NCBI RefSeq assembly: GCF_000378105.1 | Contig: NZ_KB899248.1 | Location: 186,001-250,000, forward strand | Origin: Rubritalea marina DSM 17716 | GTDB taxonomy: Bacteria; Verrucomicrobiota; Verrucomicrobiia; Verrucomicrobiales; Akkermansiaceae | Direction of reading: 5' to 3' | Length of the DNA: 64,000 bases | In this document: one piece after another, positions 17,424 through 26,010 of the stretch | Layout of the letters: every line of letters starts with the position of its first letter | Numbering within the stretch: the first letter of the stretch is position 1 | Program-made: the position numbers and the translations under genes | The notes under the pieces: model-generated | Databases searched by the model: none | The model's input: only the letters and a program-made list of their open reading frames with translations | Told to the model about the DNA's origin: nothing

Positions 17424-20393
17424 TTAGTCAAGTTTGATAGCGAAAGGCGATGGTAGGTGTGGATTCTTTTCGCTGAAATTATGATACTGGATTTCAGCTT
17501 CATTTCTCCCCTCTAGCATAAGGGTTTCGAAGAATTCTTGTACGAGGTCGCTGGTTGTGCCGTAGCGTACCATCTTTTGGTATTCATTGTATGCAATACT
17601 GATAGGATTGGTAAGCACTTGATTGCGTACTGATTCAGCTCTTGGGTCGCTCGTGACTAGATGAAACACATAGTCGATAGGGGCAGAGCTATTAGGGAAT
17701 TTACTATGGTACACTTTACTCGCTTTGAGAGCCTTATCCACATTCTCCAATTCAAGGATTGAGGGATCTTTTAAGACAAGCAGCAGAACCATCTCTCTGT
17801 GAGAAAGACTATTCTTAGCAATCGATAGCCATTCTTTGTGCGCTGGATAGGCTTCATAAACTTCAAGTATGGCATTGGCTGTGCAGAGTTCTGAGTATGC
17901 ATTCTCAATTTCAGAGCAGTTTGCTTCTTTCATTGCGTTTTCAAGCGTTGCAATTGGCATACTCAGATCAACATTTTGACGCCATAAGGCAGCACTTCCT
18001 TGGCTGGTTGCTAGACGGCTAAGTTGAATGTGTTTACTCACTGGATCATTAAGCTGATCAAGTACATCTTGGTTATGTTTGATACGCACGTCGCTGTATT
18101 TGAGTACCTCTTGATGAGATTCTTTTTCTAGATTCGCTTCCCATTCAGAATAGTACTTGGCTTTCTCATTTGCTGTAGATTGTAACTTGGCGGCGAGTGA
18201 ATTAATCTTCTCAGCGTCTCCCATATAATAGCTCCAGAAGACATACTGTCCGATAGAAGCCTTGTCTCGTGGTGCCAAAAGAATCGTTTTTTCGATGTAT
18301 TGTTTCGCTTTCTGGAAATTAGGATGATCAGCCAGTGACTTCATCACCAAATCCCTTTCCGATTGATTACTATATAGAACTCTGAGGTCACTAATTGAAC
18401 TAAGTTCAGGAAGGAATTCTTTTGAGAACTTTTTACCTAAAATGTCTAGTACTGCCGCCGTCATGAAATTGGACGCAGCGTTTGAACATAGAATACTATT
18501 GTTTGGCTCAAGTTTGAGAGCCTTCTCCATGTTTACAATTCCATCTTCATAATGAGTAAATTCACCAGTTAACGAAAAAAGGTTAAAGTGGACCAAAGCG
18601 GAGTTGTTCAGCATCGAGGAAGACTCAGGTAGGTCATTGTATCCAGCCAATGCTTTTCGATAACTGGCAATAGCTTCCTTGAGTTTACCGTCTTGCCATG
18701 ACTTGCTTGCTTGGGCGTCATTCAGTCTGATTGCAATAGCTGGATCGTTTTGGTCCGCTTTCTTTAGCCATTCGATTGTTTCATCTTGATCACTCGCAAG
18801 AATCGATAGGAAAATAGCTGCTGAGCTCTTTTGTGGAGTATCTTGTGAGATAGCATAGACCTGTTCGAAAACTTCTTTTGAATTATTATAGTCTCCGACT
18901 TCGCGTAGGATCTGCCCGATCTGGCTGAGTGATTCGGCGTTATCTTTTTGAGTTTCGATAAGAGTGGTAAACAATTCATCTGCCTGCTCATTCTTTCCTA
19001 ACCAATAATAAACCTGCCCCAAGAAGAATTGGTACTCCGAAGACTCACCTGCATAGCTAGAGATCTGTTTGAAGGTCGATTCAGCCTTCTCCAAATGAGC
19101 TTGTGATTTTTCATCGCTAGTATTTTGCCCTAAGCGTAGATAGGCTAAGCCCAGATCCATTAGAGCAGATGGTACATTCGACGTAGCTTCTAATTGAGCG
19201 TCTAAGGCATTTAATTTACTGCTGCGATCATAGTGTTGCGTGATATATTCGTCTACGAGCTTTTGTTGTCCTGCCTCATCCGCTTTTTCGTAAGAGGTGT
19301 AAAAGCTCTCTGGAGCCTTGCCGTCATTTAATTGCTCAATGGCTCGATTATAGAGTGAGTCAATGAGTGTTGAATACTGTGATTGTGCTGCATGCCATAG
19401 CTTTGCGCGCGGTCTCGTATATGCTTCAAGCTGTTCAGAGGCCTCTGCGAATGAGCCCAAACTGAGTAGCGCGCTGCCGTAAACACGTGCTAATTCAGAA
19501 CCTGCATTGAATGGTTGTTGAGGTTTCAAGATTGTCACAACCCCCTCCGAGTTACCTATCATTTCGTAGAGTTTAGCAAGAGCGGAAATATCTTTGATAG
19601 ATGGACTTGGGTTCTCTAGGACTAAACCCTCCAGTATTTCCTTCTGTAGATTCACCCACTCAATGTCGCTACCAGCATACCCTCTAACTAGCTTGATCAT
19701 TGCTATTGCGGCTTCTGGATCAGTTGCCTGGAATGATTTAGCTTTTGATATTCCAGAGATGTATATGTCTTGGTGATGTTCTCTGAAATGCGAATCCCAA
19801 TAGGGGGGGGACATCAACATCTTTGTGGCCTGTACTTGGTCGCTAGGTGAACCGTTCTCTATGATCAAAAGGATTTGGTCGTGATACAGTTGGATGATTT
19901 CGTTTTCCTTTTTATCTGAAATGTCAATTGCATCGGCAAGGAGCTGCGCAGCTTCGAAATACTTGCCATTCGTAGCAGCTATTTCAGCTTTGGAGATCTC
20001 TCTCCCAGCCTTCATTTCTGGTGAGTTATAATAAGAATTTCCTGAGAAAGTGAGGATACTCCCAAGAATCAATGCCGCCGCCACTTTGTTCCATAACCTG
20101 CCTTTAGAATGAAGAGGAACTGCTCCAACGAAATGCCATCCGCCATTTTCAGCATCGCTGACTACATAGGACTTTAGTCGAAAGATGGGGAGGAAGAGCG
20201 CTGTCAGAGTGTGATCCTTGATATAGAGCCCAGTTTCAGGGTTGTAGTCACGCTTACCATGCATCGAGAGTCCAAAGCCATTGAGTGTGTATGAGCTTGG
20301 AGCTGATTTAATCAGCTTCATATTGGGGAACTGGTAGTTGATCGTCTCTTCAAATTTTTTCAGTTCTGCTTCGTTGTCTTCGATGGTGTCCAT
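17424..20393 (-). CDS. large membrane-anchored TPR protein of unknown function
   Basis: 989 residues. The N-terminal 100 residues contain GFGLSMHGKRDYNPETGLYI and FLPIFRLKSYVV. These recall, from memory, a small domain found ahead of membrane helices in many uncharacterised bacterial proteins (GKRDYxP...YIPIFPLxSYRV type). One membrane segment follows (about 105-123). The rest (about 130-970) is a long array of degenerate TPR-like helical pairs, for example LAYLRLGQNTSDEKSQAHLEK, FFLGQVYYWLGKNEQADELF and ALAGYNDLPESSSMLNNSAL. It should act as a scaffold for protein partners. Codon use and composition are more AT-rich than in the flanking core genes, in keeping with an accessory block. It is divergent from the small genes at 20.7 kb across 280 bases in which I see no other gene. 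Confidence 0.7.
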   Translation of the reverse strand: MDTIEDNEAELKKFEETINYQFPNMKLIKSAPSSYTLNGFGLSMHGKRDYNPETGLYIKDHTLTALFLPIFRLKSYVVSDAENGGWHFVGAVPLHSKGRLWNKVAAALILGSILTFSGNSYYNSPEMKAGREISKAEIAATNGKYFEAAQLLADAIDISDKKENEIIQLYHDQILLIIENGSPSDQVQATKMLMSPPYWDSHFREHHQDIYISGISKAKSFQATDPEAAIAMIKLVRGYAGSDIEWVNLQKEILEGLVLENPSPSIKDISALAKLYEMIGNSEGVVTILKPQQPFNAGSELARVYGSALLSLGSFAEASEQLEAYTRPRAKLWHAAQSQYSTLIDSLYNRAIEQLNDGKAPESFYTSYEKADEAGQQKLVDEYITQHYDRSSKLNALDAQLEATSNVPSALMDLGLAYLRLGQNTSDEKSQAHLEKAESTFKQISSYAGESSEYQFFLGQVYYWLGKNEQADELFTTLIETQKDNAESLSQIGQILREVGDYNNSKEVFEQVYAISQDTPQKSSAAIFLSILASDQDETIEWLKKADQNDPAIAIRLNDAQASKSWQDGKLKEAIASYRKALAGYNDLPESSSMLNNSALVHFNLFSLTGEFTHYEDGIVNMEKALKLEPNNSILCSNAASNFMTAAVLDILGKKFSKEFLPELSSISDLRVLYSNQSERDLVMKSLADHPNFQKAKQYIEKTILLAPRDKASIGQYVFWSYYMGDAEKINSLAAKLQSTANEKAKYYSEWEANLEKESHQEVLKYSDVRIKHNQDVLDQLNDPVSKHIQLSRLATSQGSAALWRQNVDLSMPIATLENAMKEANCSEIENAYSELCTANAILEVYEAYPAHKEWLSIAKNSLSHREMVLLLVLKDPSILELENVDKALKASKVYHSKFPNSSAPIDYVFHLVTSDPRAESVRNQVLTNPISIAYNEYQKMVRYGTTSDLVQEFFETLMLEGRNEAEIQYHNFSEKNPHLPSPFAIKLD

Positions 20394-20673
20394 ATGAAAT
20401 ATAATTTATGGTAAACTGATGATATGTGTTAGTTCTGTCGATCTAAATCTAACAAAATAGTGGTGGAGGTGTTCATCTATATCTCTTGACAGAATCAGTT
20501 TGATACCGTTAGTACTCAGGCATGCTTCTGATCTTGTAAATCAGCTTCTTGGAAATATCGGGCTTCTGCTCGTCGGGTGGCTCCGTCATGCCAACCTTTT
20601 ATAAAATTGCCTTTTGGCAATGTGTGTCGGCGATACAGTCGAACTATGTACACACGACAACTTATAAATTATT

Positions 20674-21195
20674 TTGAACTACAATAAGTCAGATCTTATC
20701 GATGCTGGGTTTCAAGACTGTCCTGCACTCGATATCATTTACCAACACGGTCTTGAAATGATCCATTCGGGACGAGTGAAATCGCTCTCTTATCTGATCA
20801 AGCAATTGAAGCGAGAGTTTCCGGAGCACCACGCAGTATTGAAGATGCGCAGTGAGCCTGCTACTTTAGAGTTATTAGTGACTATTGGAGCTGTGACTCT
20901 AGTATCTGGAGGGGCTGGAGGGGCTGGAGGGGCTGGAGCTTACGTGCCATCTGCATATGGCTCAATGCAGGTATATGTTGGTGGGAAGATGGCAACTACA
21001 GTCGTTGGTGAATTAGGTGCAGGGTTCATCCTGACTACTGGTACAGCGGGTTACATAGATGGTTATACAGGGGTAGGGCTACCTGTAGATAGTTTAGGTC
21101 ATATGGGTAAAGCATATGAAGTGGGGCAAGCTGTCGGGACGTTATCGAGTCACTTGAAATCGACAGCTAAATCATCTTCAGGTAAAAAGAGCTGA
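20674..21195 (+). CDS. small glycine-rich protein of unknown function
   Basis: A 173-residue protein with an apparent TTG start at 20674; the next ATG is at 20758. The N-terminal 60 residues are soluble and helical (LIDAGFQDCPALDIIYQHG). From about residue 67 the chain is hydrophobic and glycine-rich (VTIGAVTLVSGG, then a GGAGGAGGAG stretch, then GELGAGFILTTGTAGYIDG), and it ends with Ser/Lys-rich residues. The glycine stretch is coded by a tandem 9-base repeat. The next gene, a small membrane protein, starts 1 base after the stop, so the two are co-transcribed. I do not recognise the family. A soluble leader plus a Gly-rich hydrophobic body would fit a pore-forming or bacteriocin-like peptide, but this is only a guess. 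Confidence 0.6.
   Translation: MNYNKSDLIDAGFQDCPALDIIYQHGLEMIHSGRVKSLSYLIKQLKREFPEHHAVLKMRSEPATLELLVTIGAVTLVSGGAGGAGGAGAYVPSAYGSMQVYVGGKMATTVVGELGAGFILTTGTAGYIDGYTGVGLPVDSLGHMGKAYEVGQAVGTLSSHLKSTAKSSSGKKS
20909..20938 (+). repeat. tandem 9-base repeat GGAGGGGCT (three full copies plus partial)
   Basis: GGAGGGGCT occurs three times in a row and continues with GGAGCT. It codes for repeated Gly-Gly-Ala within the glycine-rich gene. In-frame 9-base units can expand or contract without shifting the frame. Confidence 0.85.
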
Positions 21196-21196
21196 A

Positions 21197-21451
21197 ATGC
21201 AATATTTGCCAATACTAATAGTTATTTGGGCTTGTACGTTTCTTTTTAAGCTAGCCTTAAAAAAAGCGATTAATGTAGATCTCGGCATTATCGGGCACTT
21301 TTCTATATTTTTATTTATCGCATCTATTTTTATAGGAGGTACGTACAAAGAATTTTCAATGAAGCTTGTTGGAGTGTACTTTTTCCCTGATTTCCTTTTG
21401 TTTTCATTGATACTAACTATCTTATGGGGCCTTAGAATGAAGAGGCAGTAG
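21197..21451 (+). CDS. small three-helix membrane protein of unknown function
   Basis: 84 residues, very AT-rich. Three hydrophobic segments (about 3-20, 31-48 and 61-79) are separated by short charged loops, and the end is basic (GLRMKRQ). The ATG at 21197 follows the preceding stop by one base, so translation is probably coupled. Small size and tight linkage to a glycine-rich gene resemble a toxin/immunity or peptide/accessory pair, but no family is recognised. Confidence 0.55.
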   Translation: MQYLPILIVIWACTFLFKLALKKAINVDLGIIGHFSIFLFIASIFIGGTYKEFSMKLVGVYFFPDFLLFSLILTILWGLRMKRQ

Positions 21452-21636
21452 ATTAAAAGCCAACTAGTCAGTAGCAGAGCTTAGTTTTTTGACATCAGAC
21501 AAGCCCATTAATGCAGCCTTCATTTTTAGCCTACTACTGACTATGTTTTCTTTCTTGTCTAGTCGTAGACTAGGTGTGAGGTAAGTTTTCGAAAGAACTT
21601 GATCTAACTACAGTTGAATGCGCGCACGATTATATG

Positions 21637-22209
21637 CTACAGACCAAGCTTATAACTGGCTGCTGCATCCCAACTCTCTTTATTTCTTATGTAGCGCATC
21701 AAACTGTCGTCTGATTTCCAATTGCCCTGGGTTTTGATGGATTGAATAGATGCTCCATTCTGAGCGGCCGTGGATGCAAATCCACTGCGTAGAGAATGGG
21801 GCGTGTACTTTTCATGATGCTCAAGTTCCAGCAATTGAGTGTACTTTTGTATCATTCGATACACAGCCATAGAGCTTAGTTGAGACTCACCAACCTTACC
21901 TGATTTGTTCACCGGTCGGAAAAGATATCCATCGTTAATCTCTGATAATCGTAGCCAATCTGTCATGGCCTGAACCGGACAGGTGATAGGGACTTGGCCA
22001 CGAGCGATACGAATTATGTGACCGTGTCCCACTTGATCAGTCTTACTATTCGGGATGTAAATCTCGGCGCCTTCGATGACCATCCGAATATCACGAATCT
22101 GGATCCGAATAAGATCTGACCGGCGGAGAGCAGACGAGAATCCAATTAAGAGCATTGCTCGATCACGAGCACCAAGGACTACATTCTTCTCTTCACGAGT
22201 GAGAGTCAC
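21637..22209 (-). CDS. tyrosine recombinase, 5'-truncated (catalytic domain only)
   Basis: 190 residues from a GTG start, containing the whole catalytic domain of a phage-type integrase. R29/R30 (SSALRRSDL), K56 in the beta-hairpin, HSLR (H138, R141), W164 in GNWKSD at the usual His/Trp position, and the nucleophile Y173 (MRYIRN) are all present. The N-terminal DNA-binding (SAM-like) domain is missing. The frame stays open for about 29 codons upstream and reads like the linker normally joining the two domains, then stops at 22297-22299 within the Phd gene region. The 5' part was therefore lost by recombination or deletion. It is unlikely to act alone as an integrase. Confidence 0.75.
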   Translation of the reverse strand: MTLTREEKNVVLGARDRAMLLIGFSSALRRSDLIRIQIRDIRMVIEGAEIYIPNSKTDQVGHGHIIRIARGQVPITCPVQAMTDWLRLSEINDGYLFRPVNKSGKVGESQLSSMAVYRMIQKYTQLLELEHHEKYTPHSLRSGFASTAAQNGASIQSIKTQGNWKSDDSLMRYIRNKESWDAAASYKLGL

Positions 22210-22258
22210 AATTGCTCTAGCAATGTCAGTTGTGATTTCTTTGGATTGTGAGGTACGC

Positions 22259-22552
22259 TTAATGCTCTTCCTTGGGGTAATGACTCTCGTCTTCCGCTAC
22301 TTTGTTGGGAAATAGATCGTCACCATAGAACGCATCATTGAGATCTTCCAATGGGCCGTCGAAGTCTTCAGGAATACTTATGCCCAGATGCTTGCCGATG
22401 CCTAAGCTCCTTTGAGGTGCTTCCTCTTGCTCGATGGCCACAAGCTTCACGACGGGCTTGTGGCGATTGGCAATAATGACTTCCTCACCAGCGAGTGCCC
22501 GCTGAATCAATTTCGAGAGGTTGGTCTTCGCCTCATGAATAGTGGAGGTCAT
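22259..22552 (-). CDS. Phd/YefM-type antitoxin without adjacent toxin
   Basis: A 97-residue protein. The first 75 residues match the Phd family of type II antitoxins: TSTIHEAKTNLSKLIQRA, GEEVIIANRHKPVVKLV, and a C-terminal DDFD-type toxin-binding segment here as PEDFDGPLEDLNDAF. Family members bind their own promoter with the N-terminus and neutralise a PIN-type (VapC) or Doc toxin. The last roughly 15 residues (AEDESHYPKEEH) are unusual. They overlap the open frame upstream of the truncated recombinase, so they may be read-through across a rearrangement junction. No toxin gene follows. The start at 22552 is supported by tandem palindromes immediately upstream. Confidence 0.78.
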   Translation of the reverse strand: MTSTIHEAKTNLSKLIQRALAGEEVIIANRHKPVVKLVAIEQEEAPQRSLGIGKHLGISIPEDFDGPLEDLNDAFYGDDLFPNKVAEDESHYPKEEH

Positions 22553-22553
22553 A

Positions 22554-22588
22554 TTAGCTAAGTTAGCTAAAAGTCGTTTCTAAGTCAA
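22554..22588 (-). promoter_or_regulatory. putative autoregulated promoter/operator of the Phd antitoxin
   Basis: Two palindromes TTAGCTAA (22554-22561 and 22563-22570), one base apart, directly precede the antitoxin ATG. On the minus strand TTGACT (22583-22588) is followed after 17 bases by TAACTT, a plausible -35/-10 pair, and the palindromes cover the -10. Phd-type antitoxins typically repress through such repeats. Assignment is by inspection only. Confidence 0.45.
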
Positions 22589-22646
22589 TAGGTTAGAGGG
22601 TGTCGAGAGGCTCGTTCGCCAGAAGCATGAGCCTTTGAATAGACAC

Positions 22647-22678
22647 AAAAAAGCTCCGAGGAAAGATCCTCGGAGCTT
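22647..22678 (-). terminator. intrinsic terminator of aspS
   Basis: On the minus strand, AAGCTCCGAGGA (22678-22667), loop TCTT, TCCTCGGAGCTT (22662-22651) and a T run (22652-22647). It is 34 bases past the aspS stop. Confidence 0.85.
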
Positions 22679-22711
22679 TGTTTTGAATGATTTTAGACAG
22701 CGTCTAGAGCT

Positions 22712-24541
22712 TTACTTAGCAGCTGGTTGCTGTGGCTTCTTGAGGCCTTTCTCGTCCTTGTTTGCGGTGCTCTTGACGTAGAGTTCGCGGAGTTGCTTGA
22801 AGTCAACTTCTGCTGGGGAATCGGACATGAGGTCGGTGCCTTTGTTGTTTTTCGGGAAGGCGATGACTTCACGGATCGAGTCGGTGCCGCAGACGAGCAT
22901 GGCGACGCGGTCGAGTCCGAGTGCGAGACCGCCGTGTGGTGGTGCACCGAAGGAGAAGGCATCGAGGATGTGACCGAACATGGTCTTCTTCTCTTCTTCT
23001 GTGACACCGAGGGCCGTGAACATGGCGTCCTGGAGCTCGGCTTCGTGGATTCGGATGGAACCACCACCGAGCTCGTAGCCATTGAGCACTACGTCGTAGG
23101 CTTGAGCACGGAGGCCTGCGTATTCGCCAGCTTTGAGTTTTTCTTCGTCTTCAGGAACTGGGCGGGTGAATGGGTGGTGGACAGCGTGCCAGCGGCCTTC
23201 TTCTTTGTCGAAGTGAAGGAGTGGGAATTCTGTGACCCAGAGGAAGTTGAGGTCGGTGTTGCCTTCAAGCAGGTTGAGGTAATCAGCACACATGAGGCGC
23301 ACGCGGCCGAGGACGTCGCAGACGGTGTCCCAGTCGCCAGCACCGAAGAGCACGAGGTCGCCTTCTTCGATGTTGAGCTTGGTCTTGAGTCCTTGAAGTT
23401 CTTCTTCGCTGAGGAACTTCGTGATTGGTGAGCGCCAGTCCGCTGGCTCTGGGCCGCGGGCTTGGATGTAGGCGAGTCCCTTGGCGCCTGCTTCGATCGC
23501 AGCTTTGGTCATCTTGTCGATCTGACCAACAGAGGCGGAGTTGAGTCCCTTGGCATTGATTGCTTTGATGCAACCGCCCGCTTTGAGTGCGCCAGAGAAT
23601 ACCTTGAATTGTGAGTTGGCGAAGACGTCGCCGATGTCGGTGAGGTGGAGACCAAAGCGTGTGTCTGGCTTGTCGGAGCCGTAGGTGTCCATGGCATCTT
23701 GGTAGGTGATGCGCTCGAAGGATGCTGGGGCATCGGCTCCGATGGATTCTTTGAAGACGCGGCCGAGGAGCTTCTCGGTGAGGCCGATGATGTCGTCTTC
23801 GGTGACGAAGGATGCTTCGATATCGATCTGGGTGAATTCTGGCTGGCGGTCAGCGCGGAGATCTTCATCGCGGAAACAACGTGCGATTTGGAAGTACTTT
23901 TCGACACCACCACACATGAGGAGCTGCTTGTACTGCTGTGGCGCCTGTGGGAGTGCGTAGAAGCTACCCGGAGTGAGGCGTGATGGTACGAGGAAGTCGC
24001 GCGCACCTTCTGGTGTGGACTTGGAAAGGATGGGAGTCTCGATCTCGAGGAAGCCATCTTCGTCGAGCACGTCGCGCGTGGTCTTGGTGATGCGGTGGCG
24101 TAGCTGCATGTTGCGCGCCATTGCTGGTCGACGGAGGTCGAGGAAGCGGTACTTGAGGCGGAGGTCTTCGTTGTTGACTGGCTTGTCGAGTGGGAAGGGG
24201 AGGACTTCAGCACGGTTGATGACCTTGACTTCGGAAACGATGAGTTCGACTTCGCCGGTGGCGATCTCGGTGTTGAAGGTCGACTGGCCGTCGATCTCTG
24301 GGCGTTCTTCCACGGTGCCAATTACTTGGATCACGTCTTCCGCGCGGAACGACTCAGCGAGCTCAGAATTCTCTTTAGAGTTCTCAGGCTTGAAGACCAC
24401 CTGGGTCACACCTTCACGGTCGCGAAGGTCGATGAAAATGAGGCCAGCGCCTTGGTCGCGCTTGGATTTCACCCAACCGATGAGGGTGACGGATTTGCCG
24501 ATGTCGGCACGGCTGATGCCATTACAAGTATGAGTTCTCAT
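22712..24541 (-). CDS. aspS: aspartyl-tRNA synthetase
   Basis: A 609-residue class IIb synthetase of the bacterial type, charging tRNA-Asp (or tRNA-Asp and tRNA-Asn if non-discriminating). The N-terminal OB-fold anticodon-binding domain reads GKSVTLIGWVKSKRDQG. Motif 2 is FRDEDLRADRQPEFTQID, the bacterial GAD insertion domain lies at about 300-400, and motif 3 is GGLALGLDRVAML. A short Lys/Pro/Ala tail (KKPQQPAAK) extends past the catalytic domain. It lies 70 bases downstream of hisS on the same strand, a common aspS-hisS pairing. Confidence 0.96.
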   Translation of the reverse strand: MRTHTCNGISRADIGKSVTLIGWVKSKRDQGAGLIFIDLRDREGVTQVVFKPENSKENSELAESFRAEDVIQVIGTVEERPEIDGQSTFNTEIATGEVELIVSEVKVINRAEVLPFPLDKPVNNEDLRLKYRFLDLRRPAMARNMQLRHRITKTTRDVLDEDGFLEIETPILSKSTPEGARDFLVPSRLTPGSFYALPQAPQQYKQLLMCGGVEKYFQIARCFRDEDLRADRQPEFTQIDIEASFVTEDDIIGLTEKLLGRVFKESIGADAPASFERITYQDAMDTYGSDKPDTRFGLHLTDIGDVFANSQFKVFSGALKAGGCIKAINAKGLNSASVGQIDKMTKAAIEAGAKGLAYIQARGPEPADWRSPITKFLSEEELQGLKTKLNIEEGDLVLFGAGDWDTVCDVLGRVRLMCADYLNLLEGNTDLNFLWVTEFPLLHFDKEEGRWHAVHHPFTRPVPEDEEKLKAGEYAGLRAQAYDVVLNGYELGGGSIRIHEAELQDAMFTALGVTEEEKKTMFGHILDAFSFGAPPHGGLALGLDRVAMLVCGTDSIREVIAFPKNNKGTDLMSDSPAEVDFKQLRELYVKSTANKDEKGLKKPQQPAAK

Positions 24542-24611
24542 GATGAAAAATGATTATTTGAAAGTGTGTGTACCTAGATACGTGGAATTGTCGAGTCTAA
24601 GCTGTTTATGA

Positions 24612-25862
24612 TTAGAGATGCTTGAGCAAAGCATCAAAACTAGGGATGGAAGTTTTCTCACGTGTGCTTAAGTCATTGACTTGGAGTTCTGGGAACTCGT
24701 CACCGATAATGACTGCTTTCGTGGCACCTAGTTTTTCTGCGGTCTTGAATTGCTTGTTAAATTTGGCTGGGGTGAGTGGGTACTCTACCTTGTGGCCTTG
24801 GTTGCGGAGCTCGGTAATGAGCTTGAGTGCGTTGGGGCGTTGTTCTTCATCTGCGATGACTACGAAGATGTCGCAGGGGGCCTGGGTTTTGAGCCAGGTA
24901 TCCATCTTGGCTTTGGCATGTGGTGTTTCTTCGATGAAGTTGCGAATCACCACATCGCCCATGGCGAAGCCGGTGCAGGGGAGGTCGACGCTTCCGTCTG
25001 AAAGTGTCTTGAGTAGGTCATCGTAGCGGCCACCACCAGCGATGGCACGCATGCTGTGTGAGGTGTCGAAGATCTCGAATACTGTGCCAGTGTAGTAGGC
25101 GAGACCACGTACAATGGTGAGGTCGAGCTTGATGTAGGCGCCTAGGCCTCGAGCCTCAAGGTTTGCTTGGATCGCTTTAAAATCGTCAGAAGCATTCTCG
25201 GGGTTATTGATGAAGCCTTTGACTTCGTCGGCTGTGAGCTTGAACTTAGAAAGTTTCTCAGCGAGCACCTCCGGCTTTTCGCGCTCGATTTTGTCGATGA
25301 TCGCGAGGAAGCCCCCGACGTCTTCGATGTTTTTCTCTGTGCAGTAATTGAGCCAAGATTGGCGATCTGAGGCACGGATGACGAAGTCGTCGGCAGTGAA
25401 GCCAAGTGCGAGCATGGTATCGATAGCGAGTGCGATGAGTTCGGCATCCGCAGCTGGATCACTTTCCCCGATAATGTCGGCATTGAACTGGATAAACTCA
25501 CGGGTGCGGCCTCGCTGCTGACGTTCGTAGCGGAAGCAAGAGCCGATCTCGAACCATTTCATCGGCTTCGGGTAGTTGCGCTGATGTCCAGTGACGATGC
25601 GCGCAAGTGAGGCGGTGAGCTCTGGGCGTAGGGTGACATCGCGGCCTCCCTGGTCTTCGAATCGGAATAGCTGGGTGTTGAGTTCCTCGCCAGTCTTCTT
25701 CTGGTACAGGGCGGTAGGTTCAAGCATGGGAGCTTCGTATTCTACAAAACCATAGCTCTGTGCAGTCTGGCGCCAGATCGCAAAGAGGTAGTTGCGTACC
25801 GCACAGTTGTCTGGTGTGAAGTCGCGAAATCCAGGTAGTAGTTTGATGCTCTTATCGGCCAT
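24612..25862 (-). CDS. hisS: histidyl-tRNA synthetase
   Basis: A 416-residue class IIa synthetase. Motif 1 is near the N-terminus (LLPGFRDFTPDN, YGFVEYEAPMLEP), and motif 2 is WFEIGSCFRYERQQRGRTREF. The histidine-specific motifs are LDLTIVRGLAYYTGTVFEIF and GGGRYDDLL. The C-terminal anticodon-binding domain is at about 325-416. The length is normal. It is first in the unit hisS-aspS and divergent from nuoB. Confidence 0.96.
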   Translation of the reverse strand: MADKSIKLLPGFRDFTPDNCAVRNYLFAIWRQTAQSYGFVEYEAPMLEPTALYQKKTGEELNTQLFRFEDQGGRDVTLRPELTASLARIVTGHQRNYPKPMKWFEIGSCFRYERQQRGRTREFIQFNADIIGESDPAADAELIALAIDTMLALGFTADDFVIRASDRQSWLNYCTEKNIEDVGGFLAIIDKIEREKPEVLAEKLSKFKLTADEVKGFINNPENASDDFKAIQANLEARGLGAYIKLDLTIVRGLAYYTGTVFEIFDTSHSMRAIAGGGRYDDLLKTLSDGSVDLPCTGFAMGDVVIRNFIEETPHAKAKMDTWLKTQAPCDIFVVIADEEQRPNALKLITELRNQGHKVEYPLTPAKFNKQFKTAEKLGATKAVIIGDEFPELQVNDLSTREKTSIPSFDALLKHL

Positions 25863-26010
25863 AGGCCGCAGACCCTGCTACTAATGGTTTGAATTTTCAA
25901 GACCAGATCTGAGCTCCTTGGAGAATCCCTGAAAATTTCTGATTAAGCTTGTGCCGTAGAAATCAGGACTTAGATTGTTAGCTACATTAGAAATCCTTTT
26001 TCTCACCGTC

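Noticed and set aside
20909..20938. Short tandem repeats as a CRISPR-like array
   Set aside because: The units are 9 bases with no spacers and lie in frame within a coding sequence.
22727..23431. Long open frame on the plus strand opposite aspS
   Set aside because: It is the reverse-complement shadow of a highly conserved gene, with the Val/Glu/Phe-rich bias expected of an antisense frame, and has no recognisable domain.
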